A stretch of DNA of 64,000 bases from UBA1081 sp045535305 (GTDB taxonomy: Bacteria; Bacillota; Clostridia; Oscillospirales; Acutalibacteraceae): positions 1 to 64,000 of the forward strand of contig JAZSLJ010000027.1 of assembly GCA_045535305.1 (NCBI GenBank), in the 5' to 3' direction. Position numbers and translations under genes: made by a program. The notes beneath the pieces were generated by a model. It saw nothing but the letters and a program-made list of their open reading frames with translations. It made no database searches and was not told the origin of the DNA. Below are positions 56,174 through 63,599 of this stretch, piece after piece; the stretch's first letter is position 1; each line of letters begins with the position of its first letter.

Positions 56174-57568
56174 ATGAATATCAGTAAGCAAAGCAAAGCG
56201 AGCATATTTAAAATGACATCTTCCGCAGTAATTGTTATGATTCATACTGTGTTGTTTTACTATGTTCTCTTTTATCAATATAACAAAGTATTAGCTGCTC
56301 CGCTTGATTCGGGCGGTTATCTTATGATTGTGCTTTATGCCGCAATTCTCATTTTTGTATTCAGAATGATGGGTGCATTAAAAGTCGGTCATAATAAAAA
56401 ATCAAATGTAATTATATCGCAGGTTATAACACTTGTATTTACAGATGTTGTGTCTTACATTCAGCTGAGTCTTGTACATCGAGCATTTTTGCCCGTCCAT
56501 CAGATTTCAATAATTCTTGCGGTGCAAATTGTTATATCTTTTGTGTGGACATTAGTTGTAAGTAAGCTGCACGAAAGTTATATACCGAAAAAGAAGCTGA
56601 TTATTGTTTACGGGGATAAATCAGCAGACAGATTTGTGTACAAAATGCTTGAACGTGAGGATATGTACTGTATTTGTGAATCTGTACGCTATGTTCCCAA
56701 GTCTTTTATGAATGACAGCAATTTTGAGGAAATAAAAACACGCATAAGCAAATATGAAAGCGTACTGATCTCAGGTGTTGACAGTACTGTCAGAAATGAT
56801 TTGCTTAAATTTTGCTTTGAAAAAGATATTGAGGTGTATCTTCCGCCCAGAATATCGGATATTATTGTAAGATCAGCTCAGCCTATCGAACAGTTTGATA
56901 CCCCGCTTGTTGTATGCAAAAATTGTTCACTTACTGCCACCCAGGAGTTAACTAAACGAATAATTGATATTATTCTTTCGCTTATAGGAATTATTGTTTC
57001 ATCTCCTGCACTTTTGATTATAGCACTTGCTATTAAACTCTATGACCGCGGACCTGTTCTTTACAAACAAAAGCGAGTTACAAAAGACGAAAAGATTTTT
57101 GAAATCTATAAATTCCGCAGTATGATTGTTGATGCCGAAAAGAACGGTGCTTTGCCCGCAGAGGATAATGACCCGAGAATTACTCCTGTCGGTAAAATTA
57201 TAAGAGCAATCCGTTTTGATGAGCTTCCTCAGTTGTTCAATATTCTTAAAGGTGATATGTCTGTAGTAGGCCCCAGACCCGAAAGAATAGAGCATCATAT
57301 TGCATATACTGAAAAAATATCCGAATTCCCATACAGAACAAAGGTAAAGGCGGGCCTTACAGGCTATGCTCAGGTTATGGGCAAGTATAATACCTCACCT
57401 TATGATAAGCTTCTTCTGGATCTTGAGTATATTCAGAATTTTTCATTTTTTCTTGACTTTAAACTCATACTTCTTACTGTTAAAGTAATATTTATGAAAG
57501 ACAGAACGGAAGGATTCAATAATAATCAAAATATTGAAAAGGAGAATGATAATGAAAAAGATAGTTAG
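56174..57568 (+). CDS. Polyprenyl glycosylphosphotransferase (bacterial sugar transferase)
   Basis: A 464-residue membrane enzyme that transfers a sugar phosphate to undecaprenyl phosphate to start a surface polysaccharide. N-terminal membrane segments (about 16-34, 48-67, 77-95, 108-128) and a CoA-binding-like soluble part are followed by a late membrane hairpin (265-290) and the C-terminal catalytic domain: LYDRGPVLYKQKRVTKD, IYKFRSMIVDAEKNG near 313, FDELPQLFNILKGDMSVVGPRPER near 345 and VKAGLTGYAQVMGKYNT near 395. The matching glycan cluster is not in the window. It overlaps the first cyclophilin gene by 17 bases. Confidence 0.93.
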   Translation: MNISKQSKASIFKMTSSAVIVMIHTVLFYYVLFYQYNKVLAAPLDSGGYLMIVLYAAILIFVFRMMGALKVGHNKKSNVIISQVITLVFTDVVSYIQLSLVHRAFLPVHQISIILAVQIVISFVWTLVVSKLHESYIPKKKLIIVYGDKSADRFVYKMLEREDMYCICESVRYVPKSFMNDSNFEEIKTRISKYESVLISGVDSTVRNDLLKFCFEKDIEVYLPPRISDIIVRSAQPIEQFDTPLVVCKNCSLTATQELTKRIIDIILSLIGIIVSSPALLIIALAIKLYDRGPVLYKQKRVTKDEKIFEIYKFRSMIVDAEKNGALPAEDNDPRITPVGKIIRAIRFDELPQLFNILKGDMSVVGPRPERIEHHIAYTEKISEFPYRTKVKAGLTGYAQVMGKYNTSPYDKLLLDLEYIQNFSFFLDFKLILLTVKVIFMKDRTEGFNNNQNIEKENDNEKDS

Positions 57569-58214
57569 TATTATTCTTGTATTTTCAATGCTGTTTGTTT
57601 TTGCTGCATGTGATAAGAATGAAAATAATTCTTATGATGCAGATTTCTTTAAAGAATATCCTACAGGTGATGAAATAGTTACAGTAAAAGTTAAAAAGAA
57701 TCCCGTTGCAACGGTAACTCTTGCTGATGGCTCAAAAATAGTTATTGAATTACATTACAATTCAGCCCCCAATACAGTTGCAAGCTTTATTGCATTTGCC
57801 GAAGAAGGCGTTTATGACGGCATGGCATTCAATATGGTACGTAACAGTTGTATTGTAATGACAGGATATGCAGAAGGTGAGTTTGATGCACCTTATTATA
57901 TTATGGATGAATATGTTGACGGCGAAGAAGATAAAGTTTCTCATACATACGGTGCAGTTTCAATGAGCCGCACATCACACAGCGATACCGTAACAGGTCA
58001 GTTCTTCGTGCTTACAAAAGATCGTACTCATTTTGACGGTCAATACAATGCTTTTGGCTATGTTATAGAGGGTATGGATATTATAGAAAAAATTGCCGCA
58101 TCCGAAACAGACGATGAAAACAAACTTGTTTCACCTTATATAATCAAGTCAGTAAAAATTGATAAAAACGGAGTAAAATTCCCTAAACCCAACATTATCA
58201 GAAAGGATGGCTGA
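57552..58214 (+). CDS. Cyclophilin-type lipoprotein with altered active site
   Basis: A 220-residue lipoprotein with a cyclophilin fold. The signal is KKIVSIILVFSMLFVFAAC (lipobox AAC). The fold shows in IVIELHYNSAPNTVASFIAFAEE and GQFFVLTKDRTHFDGQYNAFGYVIEGMDIIEKI. The usual active-site stretch FHRVI..FMIQGGD is replaced by FNMVRNSCIVMTGYAEG, so the catalytic arginine is missing from its normal place and peptidyl-prolyl isomerase activity is uncertain. The ATG at 57552 follows AAAAGGAGAATGATA. It overlaps the sugar transferase gene and is followed at once by a canonical cyclophilin. Confidence 0.85.
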   Translation: MKKIVSIILVFSMLFVFAACDKNENNSYDADFFKEYPTGDEIVTVKVKKNPVATVTLADGSKIVIELHYNSAPNTVASFIAFAEEGVYDGMAFNMVRNSCIVMTGYAEGEFDAPYYIMDEYVDGEEDKVSHTYGAVSMSRTSHSDTVTGQFFVLTKDRTHFDGQYNAFGYVIEGMDIIEKIAASETDDENKLVSPYIIKSVKIDKNGVKFPKPNIIRKDG

Positions 58215-58215
58215 T

Positions 58216-58851
58216 ATGAAAAAATTAATTTCAATTATTCTTTGTCTTGTAATGATATTTTCATTTGCAGCTTGCAGTACAGATAAAACAAACGGTAATG
58301 AAAATGAAAGTGATTTTGAACATATAACAGACAATCCTGTTGCAAAGATTGCAATAAAAGATTACGGTACAATAACTGTTGAGCTTCGTTATGATAAAGC
58401 TCCCGATACTGTAAAAAATTTTATTTTTCTTGCAAACAGCGGTTTTTATGACGGACTTATTTTTCACCGTGTAATAAAAGATTTTATGATACAGGGCGGA
58501 GACCCCGACGGTAACGGTACAGGCGGTCCTGATTATTCAATCAAAGGTGAATTTGCAAATAACGGATTTGTTATTAATGACCTTGCACACACAAGAGGTG
58601 CAATCGCAATGGCAAGAAGTAAGGCATATGATTCTGCAGGCTCACAGTTCTTTATTTGCCAGACAGAGTGTTCATGGCTTGACGGCGATTATGCAGTTTT
58701 CGGTTATGTAACAGACGGTATTGAAATCGTAGATGAAATTGCCGGTGTCAGCACAAATGCAAATGATAAGCCCTACGATGATATTATAATTGAGTCGATT
58801 TCTGTTGACACAAAGGGTAAAACCTACGACGAGCCCGAAACAATTTTATAA
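58216..58851 (+). CDS. Cyclophilin-type peptidyl-prolyl cis-trans isomerase lipoprotein
   Basis: A 211-residue exported cyclophilin. The lipoprotein signal KKLISIILCLVMIFSFAAC ends in a lipobox Cys, then a short Glu/Asn linker. The catalytic domain keeps the standard features: VELRYDKAPDTVKNFIFLANSGFYDG, FHRVIKDFMIQGGDPDGNG with its arginine near residue 90, AMARSKAYDSAGSQFFICQ and VFGYVTDGIEIVDEI. It likely helps fold exported proteins at the outer face of the membrane. Its start overlaps the preceding paralogue's stop region. The two share the same layout, so they probably arose by duplication. Confidence 0.93.
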   Translation: MKKLISIILCLVMIFSFAACSTDKTNGNENESDFEHITDNPVAKIAIKDYGTITVELRYDKAPDTVKNFIFLANSGFYDGLIFHRVIKDFMIQGGDPDGNGTGGPDYSIKGEFANNGFVINDLAHTRGAIAMARSKAYDSAGSQFFICQTECSWLDGDYAVFGYVTDGIEIVDEIAGVSTNANDKPYDDIIIESISVDTKGKTYDEPETIL

Positions 58852-58896
58852 TTCTGTAAACAAATTATGAATATTTTTTAAAATTTTCATTAGTGC

Positions 58897-58925
58897 TTGA
58901 CATCCAAACTTTGTAAATGTATAAT
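58897..58925 (+). promoter_or_regulatory. Consensus promoter of the 38-residue peptide gene
   Basis: TTGACA (58897-58902), 17-bp spacer, TATAAT (58920-58925). Confidence 0.9.
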
Positions 58926-58959
58926 TATAGTATCTTAGAGTGAAAGGATGGCGAAATAA

Positions 58960-59076
58960 ATGAAAGCATTGCTTCACCTTTTAAAGCTTATCATCAAGGC
59001 TATGTGGAAGCTTGGTATCATCGGTTGGGATGATGTTTTTGCTCTTATGGAGCAGTTCTCATGGACTGACATGTAA
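58960..59076 (+). CDS. 38-residue small protein with hydrophobic helix, unknown function
   Basis: MKALLHLLKLIIKAMWKLGI.. encodes a short peptide. Residues 3-22 form a strongly hydrophobic, basic amphipathic helix (Lys at 2, 9, 13, 17); the tail GWDDVFALMEQFSWTDM is acidic. It is a stand-alone unit with a perfect TTGACA/TATAAT promoter and its own terminator. AAAGG lies about 12 bases before the ATG, a somewhat long spacing; a three-codon ORF (ATG at 58948) overlaps that region. No family was recognised. It resembles the 37-residue gene at 11757 in size and setting but not in sequence. Could be a membrane-active peptide or a type I toxin; unproven. Confidence 0.6.
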   Translation: MKALLHLLKLIIKAMWKLGIIGWDDVFALMEQFSWTDM

Positions 59077-59093
59077 TTCATTTTATAGCGATT

Positions 59094-59125
59094 CCGCTGT
59101 GGTTATCCACGGCGGTTTTGTTTTT
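59094..59125 (+). terminator. Terminator of the 38-residue peptide gene
   Basis: CCGCTGTGG and CCACGGCGG arms (one G-T pair), TTAT loop, then TTTTGTTTTT. Confidence 0.88.
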
Positions 59126-59172
59126 AGTATATTTTTTATTTACAATGAATAATATTTATCGGGTGATTTTTA

Positions 59173-59901
59173 ATGAAAAGCTTGATAAAATTTGTTCCTT
59201 ATTTTATAATAACAGTAACAATAATCGGTTGTGTTGTTGCTATTGCCTTAAAAAATGAAACAACGGTTGAAACTACTGCAAAAAAAGACTCTCCGCTGAT
59301 TATAATAGATGCCGGTCATGGCGGTAAAGACGGCGGTGCAGTAGCGGCAGACGGTACTGAGGAGCAGTATATTAATCTTGATATAGCAATTTGCATTAAT
59401 GAGATATTATCATCAAAAGGTTACTCAACACTTATGACACGAACGGATAATAATTCTATCCATGCCCCTGCTGCAAAAACGATACGTGAGCAAAAAGTAT
59501 CCGATCTTAACAATCGATTAAATATTATTGAATCAAATCCAGACTGTATTTTTGTTTCAATACATCAAAATTATTATACAGAAAGTAAATATTGGGGGAC
59601 ACAGGTTTTTTATTCGCCAAATAACACATCAAGCAGTTCTTTGGCTGATTTTATCCAATCAAGTGTTGTAACAGAACTGCAACCTGAAAATACCCGAATG
59701 ATTAAGGAATCGGGCAGTTCTATATATCTTTTATATCATACTACTGTACCTGCAGTTATGGTGGAATGTGGTTTTTTGTCAAATTATGAAGAAACTGCAA
59801 AACTAAATGATGCTCAATATCGCAAAAATATGGCAAATGCAATTTGTAACGGAATAATTAATTATATAAACGGCGGATATTACGAATCGGAAACCGCCTG
59901 A
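59173..59901 (+). CDS. N-acetylmuramoyl-L-alanine amidase, CwlD-like
   Basis: A 242-residue Amidase_3 enzyme that removes stem peptides from peptidoglycan. An N-terminal membrane segment or signal (about 5-27) is followed by the catalytic domain with IIIDAGHGGKDGGAVAADG near residue 45 (first His), a Glu in the EEQYINLDIA stretch near 65, FVSIHQNYYT near 130 (second His) and MVECGFLSNYEE near 198 (catalytic Glu). Length and single-domain form resemble CwlD, used in spore cortex modification, though a general wall role is also possible. GGGTGAT precedes the ATG. radA follows 10 bases after. Confidence 0.93.
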   Translation: MKSLIKFVPYFIITVTIIGCVVAIALKNETTVETTAKKDSPLIIIDAGHGGKDGGAVAADGTEEQYINLDIAICINEILSSKGYSTLMTRTDNNSIHAPAAKTIREQKVSDLNNRLNIIESNPDCIFVSIHQNYYTESKYWGTQVFYSPNNTSSSSLADFIQSSVVTELQPENTRMIKESGSSIYLLYHTTVPAVMVECGFLSNYEETAKLNDAQYRKNMANAICNGIINYINGGYYESETA

Positions 59902-59911
59902 GGAGTGCAAA

Positions 59912-61276
59912 ATGGCAAAAGTTAAAACATTATACGTTTGTAATCAATGCTCATACGAGTCGGCAAAATGGTATGGTCAGTGTCCTGCGTGCGGTGAATG
60001 GAACTGTATGGAAGAAACAGTTGTTAACAGTTCAGTTAACAAAAAATCCACCACAGCTTTAGGCAGAAGCACAGCTTTGTCCATTGATGAAATAAGCGAA
60101 ACCAATGAGATTCGTTATGATACAGGTATCTCTGAATTTAACAGAGTGCTCGGCGGCGGTCTTGTGAAAGGTTCACTTGTTCTTATCGGCGGTGATCCCG
60201 GTATCGGCAAATCAACAATACTGCTTCAGGTTTGTCTGCATCTTTCCGCTAACAAAAAGGTGTTATATGTATCGGGTGAAGAATCTGCCTCACAGATAAA
60301 GCTTCGAGCAGGCAGATTAGGTGTTAACGGAAAGAATCTGCTTATCCTTTGCGAAACAGACGCAGAATATATCACAGAGGTTATACGTTCCGATAAGCCT
60401 GATGTTGTTATTATAGATTCAATACAAACTATGAGTATTACAGAAATACAATCTACAACGGGAAGTGTAACGCAGGTAAGGGAATGTACCAATCTTTTTA
60501 TGCGTACTGCAAAAACGCTTTCGATTCCGATTTTTGTTGTTGGTCATGTAAATAAAGACGGTAATATTGCAGGCCCTAAAGTTCTTGAACATATCGTTGA
60601 TACGGTTCTTTATTTTGAAGGGGACAAAAATATGTCCTACAGAATATTAAGAGCTGTTAAAAACAGATTCGGTTCAACAAATGAAATCGGTGTGTTTACT
60701 ATGGCGGATACAGGTCTGCAGGAGGTTCCCAATCCCTCTGAAATGCTGCTTGAGGGCAGACCAAAAAACACTTCGGGTACTTGCGTAATGTGTGTTATGG
60801 AGGGTTCAAGACCTATTTTAGCAGAAGTACAGGCTCTTGTTACCGCGACGGCATTCGGCAATCCGAGAAGAATGACAAACGGATACGATTTTAACAGAAT
60901 GTCTATGCTTATTGCTGTTTTGGAGAAGCGTGCAGGTTATTATTTTGCCAACACAGACTGTTATCTTAATATCATCGGAGGTTTGAAGATCGACGAGCCC
61001 GCATCTGACCTTTCAGTTGTTCTTGCTCTTGTTTCTTCTCTTAAAGATATGATTTTGAAAGATGACGTTATTGCATTCGGAGAAATCGGACTTGCAGGGG
61101 AGATACGCGGTGTTTCAAATGCTCTGCAGCGTGTAAATGAGGCATTAAGATTAGGTTTTAGAAAAATTATCATTCCTTATCAGAATTATAAAACTTTACC
61201 CAACGATATAAAAAAGCAGGCGGAAATCATTGGTGTAAAAACCATCCGTGATGCCTTTACAGAAATTGTTTTATGA
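59912..61276 (+). CDS. radA: DNA repair protein RadA
   Basis: RecA-like helicase that promotes branch migration in recombination repair. The 454 residues carry the N-terminal C4 zinc finger CNQCSYESAKWYGQCPACGEWN, Walker A GGDPGIGKST near residue 93, YVSGEESASQIKLRA near 120, the RadA-specific KNRFGSTNEIGVF near 252 and a C-terminal Lon-like fold with LAGEIRGVSNALQRVNEA near 395. The stop overlaps the next start (ATGA). Near the amidase and an unknown GME-fold gene in one unit. Confidence 0.97.
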   Translation: MAKVKTLYVCNQCSYESAKWYGQCPACGEWNCMEETVVNSSVNKKSTTALGRSTALSIDEISETNEIRYDTGISEFNRVLGGGLVKGSLVLIGGDPGIGKSTILLQVCLHLSANKKVLYVSGEESASQIKLRAGRLGVNGKNLLILCETDAEYITEVIRSDKPDVVIIDSIQTMSITEIQSTTGSVTQVRECTNLFMRTAKTLSIPIFVVGHVNKDGNIAGPKVLEHIVDTVLYFEGDKNMSYRILRAVKNRFGSTNEIGVFTMADTGLQEVPNPSEMLLEGRPKNTSGTCVMCVMEGSRPILAEVQALVTATAFGNPRRMTNGYDFNRMSMLIAVLEKRAGYYFANTDCYLNIIGGLKIDEPASDLSVVLALVSSLKDMILKDDVIAFGEIGLAGEIRGVSNALQRVNEALRLGFRKIIIPYQNYKTLPNDIKKQAEIIGVKTIRDAFTEIVL

Positions 61277-61980
61277 AAAAATATGTTTTAGCATCAACGC
61301 TTAATGAACAGGCTTGTAAAACAATAATTGATTTGGGATATGAGATAATTGATTTTATGCCGAATCAGAATGTTGATTCAAGAATTGCTCATCATGCGGA
61401 TTTATCGTTTTTTGTTTGTGATAAAGATATTTTTATTGCAAAAGAAATGAGTTATCTTGCAGAAAAGTTTGTGTCTTTAGGATATTATGTTCATGTTATT
61501 GATACTTGGCTTGGTAAAGAATATCCGTCGGATGTAAAACTCAACTGTGTGTTATTTGGCGAATATTTCCTGTGTAATGTTGACACTGTATCCGAAAATG
61601 TGTTAAACTATATCCGTCAAAAAGGCAAAACTGTTATTAATGTTAATCAAGGATATACAAAATGCTCGGTAATTCCTGTTGCAGATAATGCAATTATTAC
61701 GGATGATGAATCAGTAAGTAATAAATGCACCGAATACGGTATTGATGTGCTTAAAATAAAAAAAGGTAATGTAATTCTTGACGGTTTTGATTACGGCTTT
61801 ATCGGCGGTACTGCAGGCTTGCTTTTTGACGATATTATTGCTTTTAACGGTGATGTTTTAACTCATCCTGACGGCGAAAAAATTATTGAATTTATAAGCA
61901 AATATAAAAAAAGGTATGTTTCACTTGCCGAAAATACACTTGTGGATATCGGCAGTATAATTTGTTTATCGGAGGATTAA
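61273..61980 (+). CDS. DUF6873-family protein (predicted GME fold)
   Basis: A 235-residue soluble protein resembling the DUF6873 family, which is annotated as having the guanidine-modifying-enzyme fold (arginine deiminase/agmatine deiminase superfamily). It shows IIDFMPNQNVDSRIAHHADLSFF, the mid region NVNQGYTKCSVIPVADNAIITDDES and GFIGGTAGLLFDDIIAFNGDV, with Cys and Asp/His positions compatible with that fold. No catalytic assignment is possible from sequence alone. It overlaps radA by 4 bases; a 41-residue gene follows 2 bases after. Family named from pattern memory; function unknown. Confidence 0.7.
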   Translation: MKKYVLASTLNEQACKTIIDLGYEIIDFMPNQNVDSRIAHHADLSFFVCDKDIFIAKEMSYLAEKFVSLGYYVHVIDTWLGKEYPSDVKLNCVLFGEYFLCNVDTVSENVLNYIRQKGKTVINVNQGYTKCSVIPVADNAIITDDESVSNKCTEYGIDVLKIKKGNVILDGFDYGFIGGTAGLLFDDIIAFNGDVLTHPDGEKIIEFISKYKKRYVSLAENTLVDIGSIICLSED

Positions 61981-61982
61981 TA

Positions 61983-62108
61983 ATGAAAAAGAACAACTCA
62001 AAAAATCCTACAGCAACTTTTCTTGCAATTACAACACTTGCTGTAATATGGCGAGCAACGAAACGTATGATTAAAAAATACCACAAAAAGCAAGAAATCT
62101 TTTATTGA
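61983..62108 (+). CDS. 41-residue basic membrane-type small protein
   Basis: A small protein: polar start MKKNNSKNPTATF, hydrophobic middle FLAITTLAVIWRATKRM and a very basic tail MIKKYHKKQEIFY. The membrane segment is short (about 13-24). GGAGG lies 7 bases before the ATG, inside the end of the DUF6873 gene, and a perfect terminator follows 15 bases after the stop, supporting translation as the last gene of the radA unit. No family was recognised. Confidence 0.65.
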   Translation: MKKNNSKNPTATFLAITTLAVIWRATKRMIKKYHKKQEIFY

Positions 62109-62121
62109 TAAGATATAATAA

Positions 62122-62161
62122 TGCTCCTTTTACCTGTGTTGGCAAAAGGAGCTGTTTTTTT
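62122..62161. terminator. Terminator between convergent radA unit and phosphatase-like gene
   Basis: GCTCCTTTTACC (62123-62134) pairs with GG-CAAAAGGAGC (62141-62152), followed by TGTTTTTTT on the plus strand. Confidence 0.88.
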
Positions 62162-62852
62162 ATTCATCTGCGCTGCTGTCAAAATTGCTCCAGATGTAGT
62201 CTGAATAACCGTTTTCATCATCATCTTCACCGGTTGAAGCGGGGAAGGGGATTTCGTCAACTACTTCTACTTTGTTGAGTTTTGACCAGATGGATGCATC
62301 AAATCTTAATATATACCCGCAACCTGCAGGTGTACGCCAATCAGTCATGGGTGCTTCTGGCAGACCGAAAGCGGCAAGCCACGACATTATAACACCACCG
62401 TGAGTTATAATGGCGGTTTCTTTTATTCCGGATTTAAGTATGCCCTCAATTATTTTTACAAATCCGGAGAAAATTCTCATGCTGAAAGCTCTGTTAGATT
62501 CACCGAATGGGGGCGCAATATCAAGCCCGCCTTTTATCCATGCTTTAAAGTTTTCATCATCAGCAAGTTCATCAGCTGTGAGTCCTTCAAATTCGCCGAA
62601 ATTACACTCTTTTATATCGTCAATGATTATAGGCTCTCTGTCGGGATAAATGATTTTTGCGGTCTCTGTACAGCGTTTCAGCGGTGAAGAAATAACAACA
62701 TCTACATCAGGAAAAATATAGTTTTCTGTAAGCTCTGTAAGCTGTTTTTTTCCGTCTTCCGAAAGTGATTCATCAGTATGACCGATATATCTGCCTTCTA
62801 TCGAACCCTTTGTATAACCGTTTCTTATAAGATAAATTTTATATGTTTTCAT
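62160..62852 (-). CDS. Histidine-phosphatase-superfamily protein with the nucleophile His replaced by Asn
   Basis: A 230-residue protein of the phosphoglycerate-mutase-like superfamily. The family start LxRHGxT reads LIRNGYT here, so the histidine that forms the phospho-enzyme is N11 (codon AAC, one base from CAC). Other elements are kept: GRYIGHTDESLSEDGKKQL, SSPLKRCTETAKII near 55, FGEFEGLTADE near 90 and the second histidine in IITHGGVIMSW near 150. The tail is acidic (GEDDDENGY..DSSADE). Either a non-catalytic homologue or an error at one base. ATG at 62852 with AAAGGA just upstream. Divergent from an XRE regulator. Confidence 0.85.
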   Translation of the reverse strand: MKTYKIYLIRNGYTKGSIEGRYIGHTDESLSEDGKKQLTELTENYIFPDVDVVISSPLKRCTETAKIIYPDREPIIIDDIKECNFGEFEGLTADELADDENFKAWIKGGLDIAPPFGESNRAFSMRIFSGFVKIIEGILKSGIKETAIITHGGVIMSWLAAFGLPEAPMTDWRTPAGCGYILRFDASIWSKLNKVEVVDEIPFPASTGEDDDENGYSDYIWSNFDSSADE

Positions 62853-62883
62853 ATTAATTTTCCTTTACAAATTAATCGTAATC

Positions 62884-62899
62884 GTATAGAATAGTATAC
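62884..62899. promoter_or_regulatory. Operator-like palindrome in the divergent gap
   Basis: GTATA (62884-62888) and TATAC (62895-62899) flank GAATAG, between the phosphatase-like gene and the XRE gene. It could be the XRE binding site and also overlap a -10 box. Confidence 0.4.
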
Positions 62900-62924
62900 A
62901 ATAAGTAATTACGAGGTGTCAAGC

Positions 62925-63539
62925 ATGAACGACAATTTTTCAATAAGACTCACTGACTTGCGCAGGGAGAAAAAAGTCAGTCAAAAAGAAGCTGCTGCAC
63001 AGTTGGGAGTTTCTCAGGCATTGCTTTCTCATTATGAGAAAGGTATAAGAGAGTGTGGTTTGGATTTTTTGAAAAAAGCTTGTGATTATTATGATGTAAC
63101 CTCGGACTATCTGTTAGGTATAACAGACAGCAGACACGGTTTTAATGATATTTATAACAGACATGAACTTCCGTCAGATTCTGAATTAAGAATTAAAACA
63201 ATTTTAAGAGCGATGGTAAGCCTTTCCGAACATCTCAGTGCGGCAGGAGACAGTGCAGAAAACAGACTGCGTGAAGAAATGCTTTTATCTGTTTACAGAT
63301 TTGCACTGCTTAGTGTAAAATACGGCATTTCAAACAGTGAATGGTTTGGAATTGATGTTAAAGACGGTGAAATTCTTGCATCATGTATGTTGTCAAGCAT
63401 GTTTTCTGATGTAAGAGAAAATGATAATTCTGATCAGTTTGCATATGATCATGAGCCGGAATTCATTAAAACAATTATTCATAGCGCAGAAAATCTATTA
63501 GGAACACATTTTGAAAATTTACTTGTTAAAAATAAATGA
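62925..63539 (+). CDS. XRE-family regulator with C-terminal helical domain
   Basis: A 204-residue regulator. The N-terminal HTH (about residues 5-62) reads RLTDLRREKKVSQKEAAAQLGVSQALLSHYEKGIRE, followed by CDYYDVTSDYLLGITD. The remaining 135 residues are helical, with no recognised ligand domain (EHLSAAGDSAENRLREEML and HSAENLLGTHFENLL). The ATG at 62925 follows GAGGTG; an in-frame TTG-type start three codons earlier is less likely. It probably controls itself and/or the divergent phosphatase-like gene through the palindrome between them. Confidence 0.88.
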   Translation: MNDNFSIRLTDLRREKKVSQKEAAAQLGVSQALLSHYEKGIRECGLDFLKKACDYYDVTSDYLLGITDSRHGFNDIYNRHELPSDSELRIKTILRAMVSLSEHLSAAGDSAENRLREEMLLSVYRFALLSVKYGISNSEWFGIDVKDGEILASCMLSSMFSDVRENDNSDQFAYDHEPEFIKTIIHSAENLLGTHFENLLVKNK

Positions 63540-63552
63540 TAATACAAAATAA

Positions 63553-63597
63553 AACCTACCGAACTCGTTGAATTCGGTAGGTAATTTTTTTTTGTTT
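63553..63597. terminator. Bidirectional terminator between convergent genes
   Basis: ACCTACCGAA (63554-63563) pairs with TTCGGTAGGT (63573-63582). A nine-T run follows on the plus side, and TTTTATTTT follows on the minus side. Confidence 0.88.
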
Positions 63598-63599
63598 AA

